DNA of 7,122 bases from Helicobacteraceae bacterium (lineage in GTDB: Bacteria; Campylobacterota; Campylobacteria; Campylobacterales; Sulfurimonadaceae). Shown here in pieces: positions 1-4,545 of this stretch (position 1 is its first letter; each line of letters opens with the position of its first letter). The stretch covers positions 1 through 7,122 of the forward strand of contig WFMY01000073.1 in the NCBI GenBank assembly GCA_015488855.1, written 5' to 3'. A program made the translations under genes and the position numbers. Below the pieces are notes generated by a model. That model saw only the letters and a list, made by a program, of their open reading frames with translations, had not been told where the DNA came from and did no database searches.

Positions 1-310
1 ATATATAGAAAGTACTTTATTCCCTAATGCTCCTAAAATTGAAGAACACATCTTAAATGAAAAGATAACTTTCTTTAATATTTCTAACAAAGAATGTATT
101 TTTAGAGGTAAATTTGAGATAAAGTTTATGATTACTTTTTTACAAAAGTTAAAGAATGAAATATGTAAAAAAGATTCGAGTATATTTGAGAAGAAGTGTA
201 ATTGTTCTTTAATTTTTGATGTAAGTTATGCAATTTCTGGACTATCCCAATATGCAGAGACTCCAGAGTGCTTATTAAATTATTTAAAAGAATATAAAAA
301 AACTGCATAG
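1..310 (+). CDS. Unrecognised cassette protein, 5' end off the left edge
   Basis: The reading frame is open from position 2 to the TAG at 308-310 and gives 102 residues with no start needed inside the window, so the gene begins to the left. An internal ATG at 128 would give only 60 residues and has no convincing ribosome binding site, so I prefer the longer partial frame. The product is soluble-looking, lysine-rich and has three cysteines. No signal peptide, membrane segment or family motif is recognised. It ends about 40 bases before the first attC site and points in the cassette direction, so it is most likely a cassette gene. The function is unknown. Confidence 0.5.
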   Translation, partial: YIESTLFPNAPKIEEHILNEKITFFNISNKECIFRGKFEIKFMITFLQKLKNEICKKDSSIFEKKCNCSLIFDVSYAISGLSQYAETPECLLNYLKEYKKTA

Positions 311-352
311 CTACAGCCTTTGCGAGTGAATCTCTACTTTTTATGAGTCAAA

Positions 353-422
353 ATATAACAAAACCTTGGAGACAAATAGTTTACCCTAGCGGGAAAACTA
401 TTTCTCAAGTCAGTCGTTATAC
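353..422 (+). other. Integron attC site 1
   Basis: R'' is ATATAAC (353-359) and R' is GTTATAC (416-422), inverted repeats matching at 6 of 7 positions. L'' is CTTGGAG (365-371) and L' is CTCAAG (404-409). They pair fully if one G of L'' is left unpaired, which is the extrahelical base typical of attC. The central arms AAATAGTTT (374-382) and AAACTATTT (395-403) pair exactly, and CCC-TAGC-GGG (384-393) closes the tip. Recombination is expected between G416 and T417. The fold could be mistaken for a terminator, but there is no U-tract and the four-box layout recurs at the next two sites. Confidence 0.82.
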
Positions 423-436
423 TCACGACATAAATA

Positions 437-466
437 TTGACAATGTAAATACATTTTTGCTATAAT
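437..466 (+). promoter_or_regulatory. Promoter of the first brnT-brnA cassette
   Basis: A consensus -35 TTGACA (437-442) and a consensus -10 TATAAT (461-466) are separated by 18 bases. This is the strongest promoter in the window by eye. It lies just inside the cassette, after attC site 1, so the module does not depend on an upstream array promoter. The predicted transcript start (about 473) leaves only a few bases before the ATG at 479. Confidence 0.75.
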
Positions 467-478
467 TAAATCATACCA

Positions 479-778
479 ATGAAAAGGCTTACTTTGAAAT
501 TTGAATGGAATGATGAAAAAAGTAAATTAAATGTACAAAAACATCAAGTCTCTTTTGAAGAAGCAAAAGAAGTATTCTTAGATCCTATGCATATTTCAAA
601 ACTTGACCATCGTTTTGATTATTTTGAAGAGAGATGGATAACATTAGGCACAACAACAAAAGATAAAATCTTAATTGTTGCAAATATATTCTTTGATGAC
701 AACGGAGAAGAGATTATTCGTATCATTAGTGCAAGAAAAGCTAATCAAAAAGAAAGGATTTTTTATGAGCAACATTAA
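479..778 (+). CDS. brnT: BrnT family type II toxin (ribonuclease), copy 1
   Basis: This 99-residue protein has the BrnT signature: FEW near the N-terminus (8-10), N..KH (18-22), V.FEEA..VF.D (24-35), ER (51-52) and the near-invariant RIISARKA (81-88) followed by ...ER..Y. BrnT is a small RelE-fold ribonuclease that inhibits translation and is neutralised by BrnA. The downstream antitoxin gene overlaps it by 14 bases, the usual BrnTA order. The ATG at 479 has almost no leader and no Shine-Dalgarno. A TTG at 494, preceded by AAAAGG, would give the shorter N-terminus typical of the family and is a credible alternative. Family assignment is firm; activity is inferred. Confidence 0.9.
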   Translation: MKRLTLKFEWNDEKSKLNVQKHQVSFEEAKEVFLDPMHISKLDHRFDYFEERWITLGTTTKDKILIVANIFFDDNGEEIIRIISARKANQKERIFYEQH

Positions 779-992
779 AGAAAGAGAAAAATTTGATGAT
801 TATGAAATGTTGGATGAGTATGATTTTAGTGATGGTGTACGTGGTAGATTTTATGAACCTAAAAAAATACCTGTTTCACTAAGACTAGATAACGATATAG
901 TTCTATTTTTCAAAAAACTTGCTAGTGAGCAAAAAGTACCATATCAGACACTTATCAATGCACTTCTAAGAAAAAAGCTACAAGAAGTATAA
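765..992 (+). CDS. brnA: BrnA family antitoxin, copy 1
   Basis: The product is 75 residues from the ATG at 765, with AAAGGA about seven bases upstream. The frame is open further upstream, but that part lies inside brnT and has no ribosome binding site. The N-terminal YDFSDGVRGRFY (19-30) is the BrnA motif. Residues 35-70 form a ribbon-helix-helix: strand VSLRLD, then two helices ending in INALLRKKL. BrnA binds and neutralises BrnT, and the family represses its own promoter. The gene overlaps the brnT 3' end by 14 bases, suggesting translational coupling. Its stop codon lies inside the R'' box of attC site 2, so the cassette is trimmed right to the gene. Confidence 0.88.
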   Translation: MSNIKEREKFDDYEMLDEYDFSDGVRGRFYEPKKIPVSLRLDNDIVLFFKKLASEQKVPYQTLINALLRKKLQEV

Positions 993-1056
993 CAAGTACG
1001 AAGAGACCAATAATTTACCCTAGCGGGAAAATTATTGCTCACGACAATCGTTATGT
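987..1056 (+). other. Integron attC site 2
   Basis: R'' is GTATAAC (987-993) and R' is GTTATGT (1050-1056). L'' is CGAAGAG (999-1005) against L' CTCACG (1038-1043), which pair at their ends with one extra base on the left arm and one internal mismatch. The arms CAATAATTT (1008-1016) and AAATTATTG (1029-1037) pair exactly. The tip, TTTACCCTAGCGGGAAAA (1014-1031), is identical to that of attC site 1, while the outer parts differ. The predicted recombination point is between G1050 and T1051. The site contains the stop codon of the upstream brnA. Confidence 0.82.
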
Positions 1057-1075
1057 TTCACTGAAAATTAAATGA

Positions 1076-1105
1076 TTATTTAAAATTAAATATTTTAGAT
1101 ATAAT
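1076..1105 (+). promoter_or_regulatory. Promoter of the second brnT-brnA cassette, leaderless
   Basis: The -10 TATAAT is at 1100-1105, inside TTTTAGATATAATT, a string that also occurs in the promoter at 5388. A weak -35 TTATTT lies at 1076-1081 with an 18-base spacer. Only six bases separate the -10 from the brnT ATG at 1112, so transcription should start at or next to the start codon. No ribosome binding site is possible in that space. Confidence 0.62.
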
Positions 1106-1111
1106 TGTATT

Positions 1112-1405
1112 ATGAAATTTGAATGGGATAAAAATAAAGAAAAAATCAATATACAGAAGCATGGTATAACATTTGAACAAGCTTCGTATGTATTTGCAGA
1201 CCAATTTGCTTTAAATAGATTTGATGATGAGCACTCAGAAAATGAAGATAGATGGGTATTATTAGGTAAGTCATTAAATGAAACTTTATTATTAATTATT
1301 CATACATTCAGAAATGATGACGGAACAGAATTTGTCAGAATAATAAGTGCAAGAAAAGCAACAAAAAAAGAGAAACAAGTATATCAAAAAAGGTGTCCAA
1401 AATGA
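1112..1405 (+). CDS. brnT: BrnT family type II toxin (ribonuclease), copy 2
   Basis: This 97-residue paralogue of the upstream BrnT begins directly with MKFEW and has KH (16-17), G.TFEQA..VF.D (18-30), EDRW (45-48) and the same RIISARKA block (76-83). Between these blocks it has diverged clearly from copy 1, so this looks like a separately acquired cassette rather than a recent duplication. The ATG abuts the predicted transcript start, giving a leaderless mRNA. The C-terminus runs into the antitoxin gene by an ATGA overlap. The role is inferred as for copy 1: a translation-blocking ribonuclease held in check by its own BrnA. Confidence 0.9.
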   Translation: MKFEWDKNKEKINIQKHGITFEQASYVFADQFALNRFDDEHSENEDRWVLLGKSLNETLLLIIHTFRNDDGTEFVRIISARKATKKEKQVYQKRCPK

Positions 1406-1611
1406 AAAAAGAATATGACTTTACAGATGCAGAACAAGGTAAATTCTACAGACCAATTGAAGAGTTAGATATACCAATTTACCTAGATAAAGAAGTTAAA
1501 AGCTTCTTTATAAAAAAAATGAAAAATAAAACAGATGATTTTTCTTTAAATAAAATTATTAATTTATTAATAAAACAAGATATAGAAATATCTAAAAAGT
1601 TAGCATACTAA
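1402..1611 (+). CDS. brnA: BrnA family antitoxin, copy 2
   Basis: From the ATG at 1402 the product is 69 residues. The start overlaps the brnT stop as ATGA, with AAGG eight bases upstream. A GTG at 1393 would add three residues and is less well placed. YDFTDAEQGKFYRP (5-18) matches the BrnA N-terminal motif, and IPIYLDKEVKSFF...SLNKIINLLI (24-57) fits the ribbon-helix-helix, though it is more diverged than copy 1. The last residues (LAY and stop) are encoded by TTAGCATAC, the same string that starts the next cassette at attC site 3, so the C-terminus may have been changed by a recombination event. No attC follows this gene directly. Confidence 0.8.
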   Translation: MKKEYDFTDAEQGKFYRPIEELDIPIYLDKEVKSFFIKKMKNKTDDFSLNKIINLLIKQDIEISKKLAY

Positions 1612-1615
1612 ATTA

Positions 1616-1923
1616 GAAATTGATAAAATTAACAGAGGTGATATTTCATCAATTTTTGGTTATTCACACTATTAGAAGATAAAAAACGGTTAGGTGAAAA
1701 TGGAGAACAAAGCTTTAATGTAAAACACACAACAGAAAGATTTTCTGATTATCTTTTGATACCATATTTTGTTGACAATCAAAAATGCTTTGGAGCGTAT
1801 TATATTAGTTCAGGTTCAGAAAGTACGAATGATAATTATTCATGGTGTTATAATGATTATATTGAACTTTTAGATATTAAAAGTATAATTGAAGAAGTGA
1901 TAAAATTAACTGAAGAGGTTTAA
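1616..1923 (+). pseudogene. Decayed cassette gene, possibly SMI1/KNR4 (SUKH)-like
   Basis: A frame is open from 1642 to the TAA at 1921-1923 (93 residues) but has no ATG, GTG or TTG near its beginning; the first such codon in frame is a TTG at 1756. The text is protein-like, with FWLFTLLEDKKR, then RFSDYLLIPYFVD, CFGAYYIS and an acidic helical C-terminus. That order loosely recalls the end of SMI1/KNR4 (SUKH) immunity-type proteins, but I am not sure. Just upstream, frame 2 reads LEIDKINRGDISSIF before a stop, so the 5' part may be frameshifted. A 13-base string, TGATAAAATTAAC, occurs at both ends (1621 and 1898), suggesting rearrangement. The stop codon lies inside attC site 3. It is probably non-functional. 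Confidence 0.45.
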
Positions 1924-1988
1924 CAAAATAGAGTAGTCGCCAATAAATTACCTAACGGAAATTTATCGGCTATCTTCGACCGTTAGCA
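1918..1988 (+). other. Integron attC site 3
   Basis: R'' is GTTTAAC (1918-1924), a perfect RYYYAAC, and R' is GTTAGCA (1982-1988). L'' GAGTAG (1931-1936) pairs with L' CTATC (1970-1974), leaving one G of the left arm unpaired. The arms ATAAATT (1943-1949) and AATTTAT (1960-1966) pair, and CC-TAAC-GG forms the tip. The sequence differs from sites 1 and 2 throughout, but the box spacing is the same. The predicted recombination point is between G1982 and T1983. Confidence 0.77.
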
Positions 1989-2018
1989 TACATTCCAAAA
2001 TTTATTTCCTAAAGTTAA

Positions 2019-2047
2019 AGTTCCATTAATGGGAACTACAGTATAAT
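2019..2047 (+). promoter_or_regulatory. higBA promoter with overlapping inverted repeat (probable HigA operator)
   Basis: The -10 TATAAT is at 2042-2047, six bases before the higB ATG at 2054, again predicting a leaderless transcript. The -35 region is occupied by the inverted repeat AGTTCC-ATTAATG-GGAACT (2019-2037), with a palindromic CATTAATG in the middle. HigA-type antitoxins repress their own operon by binding palindromes over the promoter, so this is the natural operator candidate. Confidence 0.6.
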
Positions 2048-2053
2048 ACTCTT

Positions 2054-2353
2054 ATGAGAATAATTTCAAAAAAGACACTAAAAGATTTTTATGAACAATC
2101 AAAATATCAAGACTGCAAAAATGCTCTAGAGTCTTGGCATAAAGAGGTTTTAAAACTAAATTGGAGTAATCCTAATGAAATTAAAAAGATGTATCGTAAT
2201 GCTAGTATTATTGGCGACACAAAGATTGTCTTTAATATAGCAGGAAACAAATATAGATTAATAGTTACAATAAATTATTATGCAAAAATTGTTTTTATTA
2301 AATTTATTGGAACACACAAACAGTATGACAAAATAAGTATTGAGGAGTTATAG
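2054..2353 (+). CDS. higB: HigB family type II toxin (mRNA interferase)
   Basis: This 99-residue protein matches the HigB toxin family: an N-terminal helix pair (KKTLKDFYEQ, LESWHKEV), then KIVFNIAGNKYRLIVTINY (57-75) and the closing block KIVFIKFIGTHKQYDKI (78-94). HigB is a RelE-fold endoribonuclease that cleaves mRNA during translation and is neutralised by HigA. The toxin comes before the antitoxin, as is usual for higBA and unlike most other type II systems. The start codon is directly below the -10 box with no ribosome binding site. The gene begins about 70 bases after attC site 3, in the cassette direction. Confidence 0.9.
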   Translation: MRIISKKTLKDFYEQSKYQDCKNALESWHKEVLKLNWSNPNEIKKMYRNASIIGDTKIVFNIAGNKYRLIVTINYYAKIVFIKFIGTHKQYDKISIEEL

Positions 2354-2354
2354 A

Positions 2355-2726
2355 ATGAATATTAAACCTATTAAAAACGAAGAAGATTATTCTCAAACAT
2401 TAAGCTATATAGAAAGTCTAATGGATGCTAAGCCAAACACACCACAAATGGATGAGCTAGAAGTCCTTACGACTTTAGTTGAAGCTTATGAAGAACAACA
2501 CTACAAAATAGATGTGCCTGACCCTATTGAAGCTATCAAGTTTAGAATGGAACAAGAGGGTTTAAAACAAAAAGATTTAGTGACAATAGTTGGAAGTAAA
2601 TCAAGAGTATCTGAAATACTCAATAAAAAAAGAAAATTAACTATTGAAATGATAAGAAATTTACATAAACAACTTCATATACCAGTTGAGAGTCTATTTT
2701 TAGATTACAAAACGAACTGTGCTTAA
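2355..2726 (+). CDS. higA: HigA family antitoxin, XRE-type DNA-binding
   Basis: The product is 123 residues from the ATG at 2355, which has GAGGAG (2342-2347) seven bases upstream, inside the end of higB. One base separates the two genes, so they are surely one operon. Residues 1-55 form an acidic helical N-terminal region (MDELEVLTTLVEAYEEQHY) expected to wrap the toxin. Residues 59-115 are an XRE/Cro helix-turn-helix (DPIEAIKFRMEQEGLKQKDLV...SRVSEILNKKRKLTIEMIRNL). It should neutralise HigB and repress the operon through the upstream inverted repeat. No complete attC follows it; a possible broken one lies just after the stop. Confidence 0.9.
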   Translation: MNIKPIKNEEDYSQTLSYIESLMDAKPNTPQMDELEVLTTLVEAYEEQHYKIDVPDPIEAIKFRMEQEGLKQKDLVTIVGSKSRVSEILNKKRKLTIEMIRNLHKQLHIPVESLFLDYKTNCA

Positions 2727-2731
2727 ATGCA

Positions 2732-2762
2732 AACAAAAGAGAGTATCCACGCTTAAATTTTA
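2732..2762 (+). other. Possible left arm of a broken attC site
   Basis: AACAAAAGAGAGTAT (2732-2746) matches the R''-spacer-L'' arm of attC site 3, AACAAAATAGAGTAG (1922-1936), at 13 of 15 positions. The next bases (CGC...TAAATT) resemble that site more loosely. It lies immediately after the higA stop, where the cassette's attC is expected. No matching L'/R' arm follows; IS110-family sequence does. It may be the left half of an attC interrupted by that element. The low-complexity A-rich part keeps confidence modest. Confidence 0.4.
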
Positions 2763-2799
2763 TCAATAATGATACCAATAGTAACACTTTTTCTAAAAT

Positions 2800-3108
2800 T
2801 TATTCCACTGCGACTTCTTCTTGAGAGTTAAAATTTTCATCATATCTTTTGTTGTTTTTATACAAAGAGTGTGCAGTTAATATTATTTTTCTCATTACTG
2901 CGATTTGAGCAGATGTTGTATGCTTTCCATTATCCTTTAATCTTTCATAAAAGGCTTTAAAGTTTTTATCATGCTCAACAGCAGTAACAACCGACATAAA
3001 TAATACACTTCGATAAAGACTGGCTCCAGTCTTTGCAATTTTATAACCTGACTGAATTGAAGAACCAGACTATCTATAAATTGGATTAAGACCAGTAAGT
3101 GAAGTTAT
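2800..3108 (-). pseudogene. IS110-family transposase, C-terminal remnant
   Basis: Read on the minus strand from 3108, the frame gives ITSLTGLNPIYR, an in-frame TAG, then SGSSIQ...YKIAKTGASLYRSVLFMSVVTAVEHDKNFKAFYERLKDNGKHTTSAQIAVMRKIILTAHSLY. This is the conserved end of IS110-family (DEDD) transposases: the GLNP..R.SG block, the K.G...LR..L helix, and FYERL...GK...A..AVMRK. Roughly the last third of a normal protein remains. An open stretch with an ATG covers 2800-2997, but this is only the tail and cannot encode an active enzyme. The 5' side is lost at about 3109, where IS3-family sequence begins. The frame ends with TAA at 2800-2802. Confidence 0.82.
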
Positions 3109-3114
3109 CTATAA

Positions 3115-3242
3115 TGTCCCCAAGAAAAATAATCAATTTCAAAAATATTTATATTCTTAAATGGTAAAATAATACAAGATAAATTGGAGATATTATAATA
3201 AGCAGAAAAAGAACAACATATAGTGCAGATTTTAAGGCGAAG
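3115..3242 (+). mobile_element. IS3-family insertion sequence, left-end fragment with orfA start
   Basis: The + strand from 3201 reads SRKRTTYSADFKAK (3201-3242), the conserved start of IS3-family orfA (normally MSRKRR.YS.EFKAK). It is preceded by TTGGAGATATTAT, a good ribosome binding site, but the start position (3198-3200) is ATA instead of ATG. The upstream leader begins with TGTCCCC at 3115, a TG terminus as expected for IS3-family inverted repeats, exactly where the IS110 remnant loses homology. After 3242 the homology stops and the PDZ gene's 3' end follows within ten bases. The right end of the IS is absent, so this is a dead fragment. Confidence 0.65.
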
Positions 3243-3250
3243 AATTGCCG

Positions 3251-4234
3251 TTATGGATTTATATGAACAAAAAACTGAAAATCGTTTCGTGTAAAAAGAA
3301 GTGATGCAAAATGTTTGAAATCATCTATATATATCCTTATATCTTCGATTTTTGTTACCTTTTTTCCGTTAACTTGAATAAGTCTGTCTCCAATATGTAA
3401 ACCAAAGTTTTTAAATTTTTTTCCAACACTCAGTAAGGTTAAATCTTCATTAAAGTAAAGTCCCTTTGCTTCTAAGAAAGTATCACTAATCACTCCACCG
3501 CCAAAACGCTGCTTTAGTGTTGCTTTTACTAAGATTTTTTTACCATTCCTAACAACCATCACTTTCAGTTGAGTTCCTACTTTAGCAAACAAAACATGCT
3601 TCATAAAATCAGATGCATCAAGAATCTTCTTTCCATTCACATGAGTAATACAATCACCTTTTTTGAACCTAACACTCAGGTCAAAGGGATTTACATACTT
3701 GACAATAATTAACTTATCTTCATCAACAACTCTTACCCCTATTTCTCCATAATATTTATTTTTAGAATCTATAAAATGTTCTAAATAGTCCCTTTGGATA
3801 ATACCTTTTGGTGTAACTAAACCTTCTAAATTACAACAACTATCAAGAAGCAAACTTGGTGCAAAAATAGGCTCATTAAAGGTAGCTAGAGTGTTCAGTC
3901 CAACCTGTTTTGTTCTTATTTTACCCTCAGTAATACAGCTGTCACTCACACTAGCTTGTGTTAAGGAAAGTTTATTGTTTATACGAAAAGGGTATCTTAT
4001 ATACTTTTTACTTTTGAGTAAATAAAGATTTAAAAATGGATCATGCTTAATAATAGTAACATTAGGTTGTTGCGTCGAATAGACAAGTGTTTGATTGTTT
4101 TTTAGTGCAACAACAAGAGAAGCACCTTGAATAACATTGAGATTTTGAGTTTTAAGTTTGCAAGATTTGTAGCTACCATTACAAGCGAGTAGAGATAAAA
4201 GAAGAAGATTAAGAGCGATAAACACTCTTAACAT
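3251..4234 (-). CDS. Exported double-PDZ protein, probable lipoprotein
   Basis: The 327-residue product starts with a short hydrophobic signal sequence ending in the lipobox-like LLAC (C18), so it is secreted and possibly lipid-anchored. A cysteine-containing N-terminal domain follows, with C25, C100, C133, C134 and C195. The C-terminal half holds two PDZ-like units: about 163-242 (GEIGVRVV...FKKGDCITHVNGKKI...) and a more degenerate one at about 258-325 (GLYFNEDL...GLHIGDRLIQVNGKKV...). The PDZ units would bind peptides or partner proteins in the periplasm. There is no protease domain. The ATG shares one base with the ybaB stop (TAATG), indicating translational coupling. The 3' end lies ten bases from an IS3 fragment. 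The cellular role is not known. Confidence 0.8.
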   Translation of the reverse strand: MLRVFIALNLLLLSLLACNGSYKSCKLKTQNLNVIQGASLVVALKNNQTLVYSTQQPNVTIIKHDPFLNLYLLKSKKYIRYPFRINNKLSLTQASVSDSCITEGKIRTKQVGLNTLATFNEPIFAPSLLLDSCCNLEGLVTPKGIIQRDYLEHFIDSKNKYYGEIGVRVVDEDKLIIVKYVNPFDLSVRFKKGDCITHVNGKKILDASDFMKHVLFAKVGTQLKVMVVRNGKKILVKATLKQRFGGGVISDTFLEAKGLYFNEDLTLLSVGKKFKNFGLHIGDRLIQVNGKKVTKIEDIRIYIDDFKHFASLLFTRNDFQFFVHINP

Positions 4235-4545
4235 TATTTGTTACCAAATGGGTTCATACCACCCATACTGCCGAGCATACCTATGGCTGAACTTTGCTGA
4301 TTTTGCTGAACCATTTTATTGGCATCATTGATAGCGCCAATGAGTAATATCTGAAGCATCTCTTTATCACTCAAAGTGGTCTCATCAATCATCAAATCAA
4401 CCACTTCCCCATTTCCATTGACACTCAACTCTATGAGTCCACCACCTGATTTTACACTAAATGTTTTAGAAGCTAGTTCGGTTTTGAGTTTTTCTGCATT
4501 TTCTTGCATACCCTCGAGCATTTTGCTCATATCATTAAAATCCAT
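4234..4545 (-). CDS. ybaB: YbaB/EbfC family nucleoid-associated protein
   Basis: This 103-residue protein has the full YbaB/EbfC layout: an N-terminal amphipathic helix with M..M...A..L..EL (about 4-25), the strand block VKSGGGLIELSVNGNGEVVDLMID (31-54), then a long C-terminal helix (ILLIGAINDANKMVQQNQQ) and a Met/Gly-rich tail (MLGSMGGMNPFG). Members are dimers shaped like tweezers that bind DNA and affect nucleoid structure and expression. The start overlaps the panD stop by one base (TGATG) and its own stop overlaps the PDZ gene start (TAATG). In many bacteria ybaB sits beside dnaX and recR; here it sits between panD and the PDZ gene. Confidence 0.93.
   Translation of the reverse strand: MDFNDMSKMLEGMQENAEKLKTELASKTFSVKSGGGLIELSVNGNGEVVDLMIDETTLSDKEMLQILLIGAINDANKMVQQNQQSSAIGMLGSMGGMNPFGNK

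Larger units (their letters stand above)
1..2762 (+). mobile_element. Integron gene-cassette array (distal part; integrase not in window)
   Basis: Three attC-like sites in one orientation separate small + strand gene units, the layout of an integron cassette array. Boundaries inferred from the G^TT cut in each R' box are 416/417, 1050/1051 and 1982/1983. They define a truncated left cassette, a brnT-brnA cassette, a second brnT-brnA cassette with a decayed extra gene, and a higB-higA cassette. The right limit is set by a probable broken attC near 2732-2762, after which IS110-family sequence begins. Toxin-antitoxin genes with their own promoters are a known feature of large chromosomal (sedentary) integrons, where they are thought to stabilise the array. 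No intI or attI is seen here. In a normal array they would lie to the left. A cluster of attC sites lacking an integrase cannot be excluded. Confidence 0.72.

Noticed and set aside
372..404. Strong hairpins at 374-403, 1008-1037 and 1943-1966 as intrinsic terminators
   Set aside because: None is followed by a U-tract, and each is nested inside the conserved outer and inner boxes of an attC site.
675..764. Longer start for the first brnA (frame open from 675)
   Set aside because: It would overlap most of the brnT 3' end with no ribosome binding site; the ATG at 765 has AAAGGA and matches the family's length.
353..1056. Repeated ACCCTAGCGGG motif as a CRISPR repeat
   Set aside because: Only two exact copies over 600 bases apart with a gene between them; attC structure explains them.
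2340..2354. TTG start for higA at 2340
   Set aside because: The ATG at 2355 has GAGGAG seven bases upstream and only one base between the genes.
2721..2758. Repeat GCTTAAAT after higA (2721 and 2751) as an IS target duplication
   Set aside because: Eight AT-rich bases 30 apart with no element between them; chance is sufficient.
2800..2997. A free-standing 65-residue gene
   Set aside because: It is the tail of an IS110-family transposase whose homology continues upstream through an in-frame stop, so it is a remnant.
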